Assembly: GCF_036924525.1 (NCBI RefSeq)
Contig: NZ_JAZHRU010000001.1
Span: forward strand, 2,013,001-2,077,000
DNA from: Bradyrhizobium sp. AZCC 1719
Lineage (GTDB): Bacteria; Pseudomonadota; Alphaproteobacteria; Rhizobiales; Xanthobacteraceae
DNA length: 64,000 nt
Direction of reading: 5' to 3'
Position numbers and translations under genes: made by a program. The notes beneath the pieces were generated by a model. The model saw nothing but the letters and a program-made list of their open reading frames with translations. It ran no database searches and had not been told where the DNA came from. Below are positions 16,460 to 25,577 of the stretch, in pieces. The stretch's first letter is position 1; every line of letters begins with the position of its first letter.

Positions 16460-19400
16460 TCACTCCGCCGCAGGCGATATCGCGGGCGGGCCCTTGGCCG
16501 GCGGCTTGCCGTGATGATCCGATCCGTGGTCACCAGACTCCGTCTCCGCGCTGGAGACGATCAGCTTCTTGCCGAGGCGCCAGCACAGGGCGCCGAAATC
16601 GTCCATCACCATGAACATCGCGGGCACGAATACCAGCGACAGGATGGTGGAGAAGATCAGGCCGCCGATCACCGCGAGCGCCATCGGCGAACGGAATTCA
16701 CCGCCGGCGCCGAACGCCAGCGCTGACGGCATCATGCCCGCCGCCATTGCGATCGTCGTCATCACGATCGGGCGGGCGCGTTTCATGCCGGCGTCGATCA
16801 TCGCGTCTTCGCGCTTCCTGCCCTCGCGGATCGCCGCACTCGCGAATTCGACCAGCATGATGGCGTTCTTGGTGACGATGCCCATCAGCATCAGGATGCC
16901 GATCCACACCGGCGTGGTGAGCTGCTTGCCGGTCAGCAGCAATGCCGCGATCGCGCCGCCGATCGAGAGCGGCAGCGAGAACAGGATGGTGATCGGTTGC
17001 AGGAAGGTGCCGAACAACAGCACCAGCACCGCATAGACCATCATCAGGCCGGCGGTGATCGCAGTCGCAAACCCCTCCGACAGTTCGTTGAGGCTTTCGG
17101 CGTCGCCCGACGGGCTGACCCTCACGCCCTTCGGCAGGCTCTTCATGACCGGAAGTTCGTAGATCAACTTGGTGGCGTCGCCGAGGGCTGCGGTGCCGAC
17201 GAGGTCGGCGGCAACTGTTGCCTGCCGTTCGCGGTCGTAACGGTTGATGCTGGTCGGGCCCTGATCGAGCTGGATGTCGGCGACGACAGACAGTGGCACG
17301 CCGCCGCGTTCGCCGCGCTGGCCGAGCGGCACCCGCAACTGCTGCAGCATCTGCAGGTCGCTGCGCGCACTGTCTTCGAGCTGGACACGGATCGGCACCT
17401 GACGGTCGCCGGCATCGAATTTTGCAAGTGCCGGGCCGACGTCACCGATGGTGGCCACCCGGATCGTTTGCGACAGGCTCTCGGTCGAGACGCCCAGCCG
17501 TGCCGCCAGTTCGGCGCGCGGTCGGATCCGAAGCTCGGGGCGGTCGAGCGCGGTTTCCGAGATCACGTTGGCGATGATCGGGATCCGCTTCATCTGCGTC
17601 GCCAGCTCGCTGGCGACGTTGTTGACGATGTTGCTGTCGGTACCGGTCACGACCAGCGAAATCGCTCGCAGGCCGTTTTCGTCTAGGAACCAGAAGCGGA
17701 TATCGGGAACGTTTTCCAGCTCCTGGCCGATCTCGAGTTCGAGCTGCCGCTGCGTAATCTTGCGATCGGCCTTCGGCGTGTAGTTGATAATCAGCGCGGC
17801 GCGGCGGACTTCCTGCGTTCCCGGCGGCACCCGGCCGCCATCGACGAAGATGCTCTTCACCTCGGGACGCTTGCGCAGACGGGCGACGATTTCTTCAGTG
17901 ACCTTTTCGGTGTAGGCGAGCTGCGAGCCCGGCGGCAATTCCATTGCCAGCAGCGAGCGCGCGGTGTCCTGCGCCGGCAGGAAGCCTTGCGGCAGCAGCG
18001 TAATGCTCCAGATCGAGGCGGCGAAGACGCCGAAGCCGATCAGCACCGTGATGAAGTAGTGCTTCACTGACCAGGTCACGAGTTTGGCGTAGGTCTGCAG
18101 GATGCGCCCGGGCGGCGGGTCTTCGTGCGGGTGATCCTTCAGGAAGTAAGCGGCGAGCACCGGCGTGACGAAGCGCGCCGCCAGGAGCGAGAAGAACACC
18201 TGCACCGACACGGTGATGCCGAACTGCTTGAAGAACTGTCCCGCGATACCGGACATGAAGCTGGCGGGAGCAAAAATCGCAATAATCGTCAGCGAAATCG
18301 CGATCACCGCGAGACCGATTTCGTCGGCGGCCTCCAACGCGGCGCGATAGGGCGATTTGCCCATGCGCATGTGGCGCACGATGTTCTCGATCTCGACGAT
18401 GGCGTCGTCGACCAGAATGCCCGTCGACAGCGTGATGGCGAGGAAGGAGACGAGGTTCAGCGAGAAGCCGAGCAGGTCCATCGCCCAGAACGCCGGGAAG
18501 ATCGACAGCGGCAGTGAGATCGCGGCGATGATGGTGGCTCTGATATCGCGCAGGAACAGCAGCACGACGATCACCGCGAGGATCGCGCCCTCGAACAAGG
18601 TCGAGATCGCCGCATCGTAATTGCCCTTGGTGAAGTTGACCGAGGTGTCGATCAGCTTCAGGTCGACGTCGGGATAGGCGACCTTTAGCGCATCGATGCG
18701 CTTCTGCACGGCCTCCGCCACCACCACGTCGCTGGCGCCCTTGGAGCGCTTGATGCCGAGCGCCACCACGGGTTCGCCGTTGAAGCGGGCAAAGGTCCGG
18801 CGATCGGCAATTGTATCGGTGACGGTGCCGAGGTCGTCGAGCCGGACCTCGCCGCCGCCGAACAGCGGGATCATCGTGCCGGCGAGTTCGTTCAGCGTCT
18901 TGGCGCCCGCCAGTGTGCGGATCGCCTGGTCATTCTTGCCGATTTCAGCACGGCCGCCAGCGAGGTCGACATTGGTGCCGCGAAGGATCTGGCTGACATT
19001 AACGGCGGTGAGCCCCGCTGCCTGCAGCCGGTCGGGATCGAGCGAAACGAGAATTTCGCGCTCGACACCGCCGATGCGCTCGACCTGCGCGACGCCGCGC
19101 ACGCCCTGCAGCGCGCGCTTGACGACGTCGTCGACGAAATAGGAAAGCTGCTCCGGCGTCTTGCCCGGCGAGATCGCGGCATAGGTGACGATCGGCAGGC
19201 CGATCACGTCGACGCGCTGGATCAGCGGCTCGTTGACGTTCTGCGGCAGGTTGGCCCGAACGCGCGTGACCGCGTCCTTGACGTCGTTGAGCGCGCGATC
19301 GGTGTTGGTTTCGAGCGCGAACTGGATCGTCGTCACCGACAGGCCGTCGGTGATCGAGGATGAAATGTGCCGCACGCCTTCGACGCCGGATACGCCGTCC

Positions 19401-19609
19401 TCGATGGTCTTGGTGACCTGCGCTTCCAGTTCAGCGGGAGCGGCGCCGAATTGCGCGACCGCGACCGAAATCACGGGGATGTCGGCGCTCGGCAACCGCG
19501 TCACCGCGAGCTTGGTGAAGCTGACCCAGCCCAAGACCAGGAGAATGATCGAAAAGACGATCGAAGGAAGCGGGTTCCGGATCGACCAAGCCGAGATGTT
19601 CAAAGCCAT
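16460..19609 (-). CDS. RND-family efflux pump permease (HAE1/AcrB-like)
   Basis: A 1,049-residue inner-membrane protein with the full RND layout: transmembrane helix 1 near the N-terminus (NPLPSIVFSIILLVLGW), a first porter loop, transmembrane helices 2-6 with the signature FASPASFMSGIAGQFFKQFG-type region (IAIFAPASFMSG), a second large loop and transmembrane helices 7-12 (GIVTKNAIMLVEFA, RARPIVMTTIAMAAGMMPSA). The transmembrane-4 motif GILVDDAIVEIENIVRHM carries the proton-relay Asp pair. It exports hydrophobic or amphiphilic compounds using the proton gradient, with the adaptor encoded immediately upstream (1-nt overlap). No outer-membrane TolC-type factor is in the window. Substrate unknown. 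Confidence 0.95.
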   Translation of the reverse strand: MALNISAWSIRNPLPSIVFSIILLVLGWVSFTKLAVTRLPSADIPVISVAVAQFGAAPAELEAQVTKTIEDGVSGVEGVRHISSSITDGLSVTTIQFALETNTDRALNDVKDAVTRVRANLPQNVNEPLIQRVDVIGLPIVTYAAISPGKTPEQLSYFVDDVVKRALQGVRGVAQVERIGGVEREILVSLDPDRLQAAGLTAVNVSQILRGTNVDLAGGRAEIGKNDQAIRTLAGAKTLNELAGTMIPLFGGGEVRLDDLGTVTDTIADRRTFARFNGEPVVALGIKRSKGASDVVVAEAVQKRIDALKVAYPDVDLKLIDTSVNFTKGNYDAAISTLFEGAILAVIVVLLFLRDIRATIIAAISLPLSIFPAFWAMDLLGFSLNLVSFLAITLSTGILVDDAIVEIENIVRHMRMGKSPYRAALEAADEIGLAVIAISLTIIAIFAPASFMSGIAGQFFKQFGITVSVQVFFSLLAARFVTPVLAAYFLKDHPHEDPPPGRILQTYAKLVTWSVKHYFITVLIGFGVFAASIWSITLLPQGFLPAQDTARSLLAMELPPGSQLAYTEKVTEEIVARLRKRPEVKSIFVDGGRVPPGTQEVRRAALIINYTPKADRKITQRQLELEIGQELENVPDIRFWFLDENGLRAISLVVTGTDSNIVNNVASELATQMKRIPIIANVISETALDRPELRIRPRAELAARLGVSTESLSQTIRVATIGDVGPALAKFDAGDRQVPIRVQLEDSARSDLQMLQQLRVPLGQRGERGGVPLSVVADIQLDQGPTSINRYDRERQATVAADLVGTAALGDATKLIYELPVMKSLPKGVRVSPSGDAESLNELSEGFATAITAGLMMVYAVLVLLFGTFLQPITILFSLPLSIGGAIAALLLTGKQLTTPVWIGILMLMGIVTKNAIMLVEFASAAIREGRKREDAMIDAGMKRARPIVMTTIAMAAGMMPSALAFGAGGEFRSPMALAVIGGLIFSTILSLVFVPAMFMVMDDFGALCWRLGKKLIVSSAETESGDHGSDHHGKPPAKGPPAISPAAE

Positions 19610-20532
19610 TAGCGTGCCCGCGTGCGCTCGAGTTCGTCGGCGAACATGGTCTTGACCTGGTCGCCGTCATGTAGCGAGGTGCCAGCATCGGCCACGACGA
19701 TTTCGCCGACGTCGAGGCCTTCAAGAATTTCGGTTGAGGTTTCGGAGGTCAGGCCGACCCGCACTTTTCGTGTTTCGATGGTGTTGCCTTTGACCACCTG
19801 CAGGGTCAGGCGGTCGATGGCAGTGCGCGGGACGGCGACGCCGCAGGAGCGCTTGGCATCGATATTGGCGCGGGCAAACATGCCGACCTTGAGTGAGGGA
19901 TTGTTGTTCAGCGAAATCCGGACCTTGCCGAGTTGGGTGGTGCGGTCGATCTGCGGCGAGATCTGCCGGACCTTGCCGACGACATCGGGCGCATCGTCAC
20001 GGCTGATGCGTACTGTCGCACCCGGATTGAGCTTGAGCAGATGAACGCTCGGCACTTCGGCTTCGAGCTCGATTTCATTGTTCACAGAGACACGGAACAT
20101 CGGCCCGGCCTGCGGCGAAGCCGGCGCGCCGACGGCAGTCCTGACTTCGGTGACGAGACCGGCAGCGGGGGCGCGAAGCGATATCGGTCCAGACCGGCCT
20201 CCCGGGGCTCCCGGCTGTTGCGGCGGCGGGGTGAGGCGCGCCATCTCCTGATTTTCGGTAACCGTATCGCCTTCCTTGACGAACAGATCAGTGACCCTGG
20301 AGCCCTCCTGATCGACGCCGATCTGGGCCTCGCGGCGCGGCACGATAAAGCCGGTGACGCGCACCATGTCGGAGAAACAGGCATTGGTGGATTTGGTCAC
20401 GATCACCAGCGCCTGGCCCGGCGTTTCCTTTTCTTCCGCGCGCGGACGGTGCTCGAACCAGTAATAGCCGACGGCCACAACGGCAACGAAGGCCACCCCG
20501 AGCGCGGGTTTGAAGTATTCGGAGAATTTCAT
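19609..20532 (-). CDS. RND efflux periplasmic adaptor (membrane-fusion protein)
   Basis: A 307-residue protein: N-terminal membrane anchor (about 12-27), barrel strand VRVTGFIVPRREAQIG, split lipoyl-like motif (FVKEGDTVTENQEMARL and ISLRAPAAGLVTEVRTAVG), beta-barrel (LNPGATVRISRDDAPDVVGKVRQI) and C-terminal domain (EILEGLDVGEIVVADAGTSLHDGDQV). It bridges the RND permease to an outer-membrane channel. It overlaps the permease gene by one nucleotide, so the two are one operon. It is paralogous to the adaptor at 4807-5706, sharing the SCGVAVPxTA motif and an N-terminal cysteine (NACFSD). Confidence 0.93.
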   Translation of the reverse strand: MKFSEYFKPALGVAFVAVVAVGYYWFEHRPRAEEKETPGQALVIVTKSTNACFSDMVRVTGFIVPRREAQIGVDQEGSRVTDLFVKEGDTVTENQEMARLTPPPQQPGAPGGRSGPISLRAPAAGLVTEVRTAVGAPASPQAGPMFRVSVNNEIELEAEVPSVHLLKLNPGATVRISRDDAPDVVGKVRQISPQIDRTTQLGKVRISLNNNPSLKVGMFARANIDAKRSCGVAVPRTAIDRLTLQVVKGNTIETRKVRVGLTSETSTEILEGLDVGEIVVADAGTSLHDGDQVKTMFADELERTRAR

Positions 20533-20611
20533 TGCCGGATCAATCCAGACTGGAAGTCAAATCAAACAGGGCGCATTGGCTGGCCGAAGGCCTGCGATCT
20601 CGCCCAAAACG

Positions 20612-20644
20612 AATACGTCCCGCATTTGTGCTGCGGGACGTATT
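20612..20644 (-). terminator. Rho-independent terminator after the OmpA-family gene
   Basis: A perfect 13-bp stem (AATACGTCCCGCA / TGCGGGACGTATT) with a 7-nt loop. Read on the minus strand it is followed by CGTTTT. It sits 33 bp past the OmpA-family stop codon and before the adaptor gene start. Confidence 0.85.
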
Positions 20645-20676
20645 GTAGCCGGAAACTATTGCTCGGCGCCACGCCC

Positions 20677-21348
20677 TTACTTGGCGTTCGACGCCGTGGC
20701 CTTGTTTTCCATGTTCACGACCTGAACGCGGCGGTTCACTTCCGCCAGCGGCTGGCTCGGATCCTTGAGCTTGCTCTTGCCATATCCGACGGTGACGAGA
20801 TCGGTGCCGTTGATGCCGTATTTGTCGACGAGATAGCGCTTGATGGAGTCGGCGCGGCGCTCGGAGAGATCCTGATTATAGGCTTCGCCGCCGGCCGCAT
20901 CGGTGTGGCCTGCGACCACAAAGGTCGAGCCCTTGAGGTCGTTGTTGGTAAGCGCGCGGCCGAGCGCCTGAACCGATGGCAGCGACTTCGCGCTGATATC
21001 GGCTGAGTTGTAGTCGAAGTTGATTTCCAGATCGATCTTCGGCTTGTCCTTGACGATGGTGGCGATTTCCTCGCGCTCGGCGATGGAAAGCGAACGCGTG
21101 GAGCGACCGCGGAATTTCTGAACCAATTTGCCCTCGGCGGCGGCTGCAGTCGGGTCGACGGTCTGCTGCGGACCGACCGAAAGGCCACGGGTCAGCGGCT
21201 TCTTTTCGGGTACCAGCGCGCGAATGATCTGGTCCTCTGTGACGTTCCTGTCCTGGGCGAGCGCACTCCCCGCACCCAAGGAAACGGCGCCGAGCGCTGC
21301 AACCGAGACGATTGCGGTTAGGGTTTTCGTTGCTGAGAAAGTTGCCAT
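20677..21348 (-). CDS. OmpA-family (peptidoglycan-binding) periplasmic protein
   Basis: A 223-residue protein with a signal peptide (MATFSATKTLTAIVSVAALGAVSLGAGSALA) and a C-terminal OmpA_C-like domain: DLEINFDYNSADISAKSLPSVQALGRAL, VVAGHTDAAGGEAYNQDLSERRADSIKRYLV, VTVGYGKSKL and NRRVQVVNM. These domains bind diaminopimelate in peptidoglycan through Asp and Arg, both present (HTDA, ERRA). There is no beta-barrel or lipobox, so it is a soluble or wall-bound periplasmic protein. GGAGGGGG sits upstream of ATG 21348; a longer upstream start would add 15 non-signal residues. It lies between the RND operon and a pseudo-caspase, all on the minus strand. Confidence 0.9.
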   Translation of the reverse strand: MATFSATKTLTAIVSVAALGAVSLGAGSALAQDRNVTEDQIIRALVPEKKPLTRGLSVGPQQTVDPTAAAAEGKLVQKFRGRSTRSLSIAEREEIATIVKDKPKIDLEINFDYNSADISAKSLPSVQALGRALTNNDLKGSTFVVAGHTDAAGGEAYNQDLSERRADSIKRYLVDKYGINGTDLVTVGYGKSKLKDPSQPLAEVNRRVQVVNMENKATASNAK

Positions 21349-21497
21349 TGCCAGTCCCCCTCCTGCGGGCTTCCCACGCGGTTCTAAGGTCATCCAAATG
21401 AGCTGCCGGACCCCTTTGGTTGGGCCGGCTGGTTTTCTTTAGTCTGGGCGCCCGCCGCAGGGTTCGAGGCGTCGCCAGCCTTCTACCTAAAAAATCG

Positions 21498-22976
21498 TCA
21501 CTGCACCCCGTAATCGGCGAATTCCTTGACGATATTGGGGTCCATCGCCTTCGCATTGTTAATATCGAGATCACCTTCCGAAATCGAGCCGTTGCGCTTC
21601 TTGGCAAGGCCGCGGCCGTACAGCGATGACGTCAATCTCGGGTTGATCTTGAGGGCCGCGTCGAAATCAGCAATTGCATTTTTGTTCTGGCCGCTTTTCA
21701 GATTGACGAGGCCGCGGCTGTCGAGCGCGTCGACGAAATTCGGCCGCAGCCGCAACGCCTCGTTGCAATCCTTCAGCGCTGCCTGCAGGTCCCCGATCAC
21801 CGTGCGGGCCCAGCAGCGGTTGTTGTAAGCTTCCACATCCTTCGGATTCAGCCGCAGCGAATTGTTGAAGTCCTTGATGGCGAGCTCGTAGGCGCCCTTG
21901 CTCGCATAGACCTGTCCGCGCCGGTACAGCGCGGCGGCATCGTCCGGATTGTCGTTGAGCCTGGTGGTCAGGTTCTTGATGGTCGGGTCGTCGGCCAGCG
22001 CAACCGCAGTCGGGCTGGGGCTCTCGGCCGGCTTGGCCGCCGGCGGAGGCGGAGGAATCGCGGCTTCAACCGGCTTCGACGGCGCCGGAGGAGGCGGTGG
22101 CGGAGCAGGCGCGGCCACCTGGGGCGCGGCAGGTGCGGGGGCAGGGGGAGGAGCGGGGGCAGGTGCGGGAGTCGTTGGCGCTGCGGCCACCGGAGCCGGC
22201 GGCGGGCTCGCCGGCCGCGGACCGCCGCTGGGAATAAAGGAGAAATCCTCGGCCAGCGACGACGAGATCCACGGCACCTGCTCCTGGCGCGAGGCGCGGG
22301 TGACGCCGACGCGGGTGCGGTTCAGCGTTTCCTCCGCCATCAAATCGGGGGTGCGGATTTCCTTGAGCAGCTCCTTCACAAACAGGCTGCGGTCGCTGCC
22401 ATTGTCGGAAACCACCGACGAGAGCGCGGCCGAATACATCACCAGCGTGCCGTTCGGCGCGATAACCGGCGCAAGGCCGGCGGAAAAGCTGCGGAACCGG
22501 CGCTCGAACGGATTGCGCCTGCTGGCGTCGATCAGCGCGATCTTGACGCCCGCGCCGCGGCTGTTGATCTCCCCCAGCACGGTTTCGAGGCTGAAACCGT
22601 CGCGGCGAACGTCGGCCTCGGTCCAGATCTGCGCATCGACGGGGATCATGTAGCTCTGGCGGCTCGACTGCACGCCAAAGCCCGAAAAGAAGATCAGCGC
22701 GACCGAGCCGGGCTTGACCTTGCCGTACAGCCGCTCGAAGGCGCGGCGCATCTGCTCCCCGGTCAGGTTCTCGCCGATATCGACATTGAAGCCGTCGCGC
22801 TTGAGCTCTTCGGCGATGTCGCGCGCGTCGTTGATCGGCTCCTTCAGGGGCGCCTCGGCGTCCGGATATTTCGCGTTGCCGATCACCAGCGCATACCGTT
22901 CGCCGGCTGCGAGCGACGGGGCTACCGACGCGACCGCAAAAATCAGGGAAAGGAGCAATACAAGGCGGGTTTTCAT
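21498..22976 (-). CDS. Pseudo-caspase with proline-rich linker and TPR repeats
   Basis: A 492-residue secreted protein: signal peptide (1-24), caspase-like domain (about 26-240), Pro/Ala-rich linker (about 250-330) and TPR repeats (about 340-475; PDDAAALYRRGQVYASKGAYELAIKDF, LNPKDVEAYNNRCWARTVIGDLQAAL). As in the paralogue at 3566, the His loop is changed (FFSGFG, Phe100 for His) and the Cys motif reads DASRR (Ser152 for Cys), so protease activity is not expected. The TPR part suggests a protein-binding scaffold in the periplasm. It sits 149 nt upstream of the OmpA-family gene on the same strand, followed by the RND operon. A structural or regulatory envelope role is an inference. Confidence 0.88.
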   Translation of the reverse strand: MKTRLVLLLSLIFAVASVAPSLAAGERYALVIGNAKYPDAEAPLKEPINDARDIAEELKRDGFNVDIGENLTGEQMRRAFERLYGKVKPGSVALIFFSGFGVQSSRQSYMIPVDAQIWTEADVRRDGFSLETVLGEINSRGAGVKIALIDASRRNPFERRFRSFSAGLAPVIAPNGTLVMYSAALSSVVSDNGSDRSLFVKELLKEIRTPDLMAEETLNRTRVGVTRASRQEQVPWISSSLAEDFSFIPSGGPRPASPPPAPVAAAPTTPAPAPAPPPAPAPAAPQVAAPAPPPPPPAPSKPVEAAIPPPPPAAKPAESPSPTAVALADDPTIKNLTTRLNDNPDDAAALYRRGQVYASKGAYELAIKDFNNSLRLNPKDVEAYNNRCWARTVIGDLQAALKDCNEALRLRPNFVDALDSRGLVNLKSGQNKNAIADFDAALKINPRLTSSLYGRGLAKKRNGSISEGDLDINNAKAMDPNIVKEFADYGVQ

Positions 22977-23402
22977 ATTGACGGCAATCCAGCCAAAATG
23001 GCGCCGATACCAGCTTGCGCCGCGGCGACCTTACTCTACGCACTCTGCATTATCAAACCGCGCGCACATCCCGTCAACTGCTTGCGATCTCGTCACTAAT
23101 TGCGACAATTAACCGCGACCGCACCGCATGGATGAAGGGGAATAAACGATGTTGACGGGCGGCAACACTTCGGCGCGCGGACTTGGTCCGTGCAATCGGT
23201 TCCCGATCTGCTGGACGACCCTTTCGTCCGTACCCGGCTGCGTCGAACCGCGGGTGACGACCACCATGGAAATGTGACCCCTCTCACATAATGCTCTGCA
23301 ATGCCACGCGGTCGTCATTCGCGCACCGCGTTTGACCTTTGTAGGTGACAATGGCTTGCTGCCAGCATCGGCCAAGTTCAGCACAAAAGAAAAGTGACAC
23401 CG
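22977..23402. other. Divergent intergenic region
   Basis: This 426-bp region separates the pseudo-caspase gene (minus) from the broken lactonase-like gene (plus). It contains an ATTGCGACAATTAACCGCGA segment near 23099 but no gene or repeat I can support. Presumably it holds both promoters. Confidence 0.35.
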
Positions 23403-24210
23403 ATGGGAAACGCCTACGAGATCTACGCCCTGCGCTATGCGACGATGTCGCCCCGCACCCCCCATTTGAATTTTCTGATCCCCGATCCGCACGAAACCAC
23501 GGCGCAGGATCTGGATTACTTCGTCTGGCTGATTAGAGGGGGCCGGCCGCGACATCCTGGTCGACACCGGCTTCAACGCCGAGGAGGCGAAGGCGCGTTC
23601 GCGCAAACTCACGCTCAATCCGGTTGACGCGCTGGCCGATTTTGGTGTCGCCGCCGATACGATTCGTGACGTGATCGTCACCCATCTGCATTACGACCAC
23701 GCCGGCAATCTCGACCGATTCCCCAATGCTCGGTTTCATCTGCAGGACCGCGAGATGAGCTACGCGACCGGGCGCTGCATGTGCAACGGCATGCTACGGC
23801 ATCCGTTTTCGGTCGAGCACGTCACCACGATGGTGCGCCACGTCTATGGCGAGCGCGTCACCTTTCATTCCGGCGACGGCGAGATCGCTCCCGGCGTGAC
23901 GGTGCATCGCGTCGGCGGCCATTCCGATGGGTTGCAGGTGGTGCGCGTGGAAACCGCGCGCGGACCGGTGGTGCTGGCGTCGGACGCCTCGCATTACTAC
24001 GCCAATTTGCACAAGCGCAGCCCGTTTCCGATCGTCTACAATGTCGGCGACATGGCGCAGGGCTGGGAAATCGTCGAGCGGCTGGCCGGCCATCCCGACC
24101 GTTTCATTCCCGGCCACGATCCGATCGTGAGCGAGATCTATCCGCGCGCCAGCGACAAGGTCGATGCGTTCGCGCTGCACCTGGCGCCATCGCGTTCCTT
24201 TGCAAAATAG
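23403..24210 (+). pseudogene. N-acyl-homoserine-lactonase-like MBL-fold gene, frameshifted
   Basis: Two reading frames together give one metallo-beta-lactamase-fold protein of the AHL lactonase type (AttM/BlcC-like). Frame 1 encodes MGNAYEIYALRYA through DYFVWLIRG; then five Gs (23538-23542) shift the frame, and GRDILVDTGFNAEEAK through THLHYDHAGNLDRF and PGHDPIV continue in another frame. Removing one G restores an uninterrupted protein of about 268 residues. The zinc motif HLHYDH is intact in the second part, and further ligands are visible (GGHSDG, SDASHYY). It would hydrolyse acyl-homoserine lactones or other lactones if functional. The lesion could be a real mutation or a homopolymer error in the assembly. 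It precedes a dehydrogenase gene by 14 nt. Confidence 0.8.
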
Positions 24211-24224
24211 GCTCAAGAAAAACA

Positions 24225-25106
24225 ATGTTGGAATGCAACACGATCGGCTTCATCGGCCTCGGCGTGATGGGCGAGCCGATCTGCCGCAATCTCGTGAAGA
24301 AGACCGGCAAGCGCGTGATCGCGTTCGATCTTGCGGCCGAGCCGCTGGCGCGGCTGCATGCCGAGGGCGCGGAGGCCGCAGGCTCCGTCGCCGACGTCGT
24401 CAGGCAAGGCGACTTGCTGTTCCTCTGCCTGCCCAGTGCCAAGCATGTGCGCGCGGTGTTCGAGGGCGACGGCATCTTGAAGAATATCCGCAGCCGCCAG
24501 GTCGTCATCGATCTCGGTACGTCGTCAGTCGGCCAAACCCGTGAGTTTGCCAAGCTGCTGCAGGCCAAGGGTGCATCCTGGGCCGACGCGCCGATCGCGC
24601 GCACGCGCCAGGCGGCGCAGGACGGCACGCTCAGCGTGATGGTTGGCGCGACGCCCGCGCTTTATGCGGATATCGAGCCACTGATCCGTTGCTTTGCCAC
24701 TGATGTCACCCATTGCGGCGACGTTGGCGCGGGGCAGGTGACGAAGATTCTCAACAACATGGTGCTGTTCGAAACCGTCAACGCGCTCGCCGAAGCGGTC
24801 GCTGTCGCGAAGCATAATGGTGTCGAGCCAAAGCTGTTGCTCGATACGCTATCCAAGGGCTCGGCCGACAGTTTTGCGCTGCGCAATCACGGCATGAAGG
24901 CGATCGTGCCGGGCAATTTTCCGGAGCGCGCGTTCTCGACCGAATATGCACTGAAGGATCTTTCCTATGCGCTGGAGCTCGCGGCCGATGTGGGATTGAA
25001 AATCCGCGGTGCGGAGCTGGTCGGCACGGTGTTGCAGGAAGCGATTGATGCCGGCTCGGGGGACAATTACTTTCCGGTGATCGCGAAACATATTGGCGGC
25101 CGCTAA
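24225..25106 (+). CDS. 3-hydroxyisobutyrate-dehydrogenase-family NAD(P)-dependent oxidoreductase
   Basis: A 293-residue protein with the Rossmann motif IGFIGLGVMGEPICRNLVKK (about 6-25) and the catalytic Lys region GAGQVTKILNNMVLFE. The usual substrate-binding DAPVSGG loop reads DAPIARTR here, so the substrate probably differs from the simple hydroxyisobutyrate type; beta-hydroxyacid dehydrogenases of this superfamily oxidise 3-hydroxyacids to semialdehydes. It follows the lactonase-like gene by 14 nt and precedes a RidA gene by 12 nt, so the three likely form one catabolic operon. ATG 24225 is the first start fitting the Rossmann fold. Confidence 0.87.
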   Translation: MLECNTIGFIGLGVMGEPICRNLVKKTGKRVIAFDLAAEPLARLHAEGAEAAGSVADVVRQGDLLFLCLPSAKHVRAVFEGDGILKNIRSRQVVIDLGTSSVGQTREFAKLLQAKGASWADAPIARTRQAAQDGTLSVMVGATPALYADIEPLIRCFATDVTHCGDVGAGQVTKILNNMVLFETVNALAEAVAVAKHNGVEPKLLLDTLSKGSADSFALRNHGMKAIVPGNFPERAFSTEYALKDLSYALELAADVGLKIRGAELVGTVLQEAIDAGSGDNYFPVIAKHIGGR

Positions 25107-25118
25107 TCGGAGACGATC

Positions 25119-25463
25119 ATGATTCAACGCTTTGCCGGGCTTACACCAACCCGCAGCCGCGCCGTCGCGCACGATGATCTGGTGTTCACGGTGGCTGTCG
25201 CGCCCGATCCGGTCACCCCGTCGATGTACGAGCAGAGCGTAAAGGCGCTCGCCCGGATCGACGAAAGCCTCGCATTGTGCGGGACGGACAAGAGCAAGAT
25301 TCTCTCGGCCATCGTCTACATCGCCGACATCAAGCGGAAGGGCGAGATGAACCGTGCCTGGGATGAATGGGTCGATACCAAAAATCCGCCAATGCGCGCC
25401 TGCATCGGCGTCGATCTCGAGCCGCCGCATATCGTGGAGATCGTGGTGACAGCCGTGAAGTGA
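25119..25463 (+). CDS. RidA-family protein
   Basis: A 114-residue protein of the RidA/YjgF family: the core strand order FTVAVAP, SVKALARIDESLALCGTDKSKILSAIVYIADI, and the C-terminal PPMRACIGVDLEPPHIVEIVVTAV, which retains the Arg and Glu used by imine/enamine deaminase members. RidA enzymes hydrolyse reactive 2-aminoacrylate-type intermediates; this one may instead act on an intermediate from the neighbouring dehydrogenase pathway. It is 12 nt after that gene. Confidence 0.9.
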   Translation: MIQRFAGLTPTRSRAVAHDDLVFTVAVAPDPVTPSMYEQSVKALARIDESLALCGTDKSKILSAIVYIADIKRKGEMNRAWDEWVDTKNPPMRACIGVDLEPPHIVEIVVTAVK

Positions 25464-25479
25464 GCCGCAGCTATCTCCC

Positions 25480-25563
25480 CGTCATTGCGAGGAGCGCAGC
25501 GACGAAGCAATCCATTTCTCCACTTGCGGCGCGATGGATTGCTTCGCTTCGCTCGCAATGACG
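25480..25563. repeat. Palindromic repeat (CGTCATTGCGAGGAGCG family)
   Basis: Starts CGTCATTGCGAGGAGCGCAG and ends with its inverted form GCTCGCAATGACG, with GAAGCAATCC / GGATTGCTTC as inner arms. A degenerate copy is at 42636-42697. It lies 17 nt past the RidA stop codon, between convergent genes, where it may stop transcripts from both sides. Confidence 0.85.
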
Positions 25564-25577
25564 TGGAGAGGGCGGTT

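Noticed and set aside
19933..21006. A 357-codon plus-strand open frame across the adaptor and OmpA-family genes
   Set aside because: It crosses two real genes and a perfect terminator hairpin; no domain.
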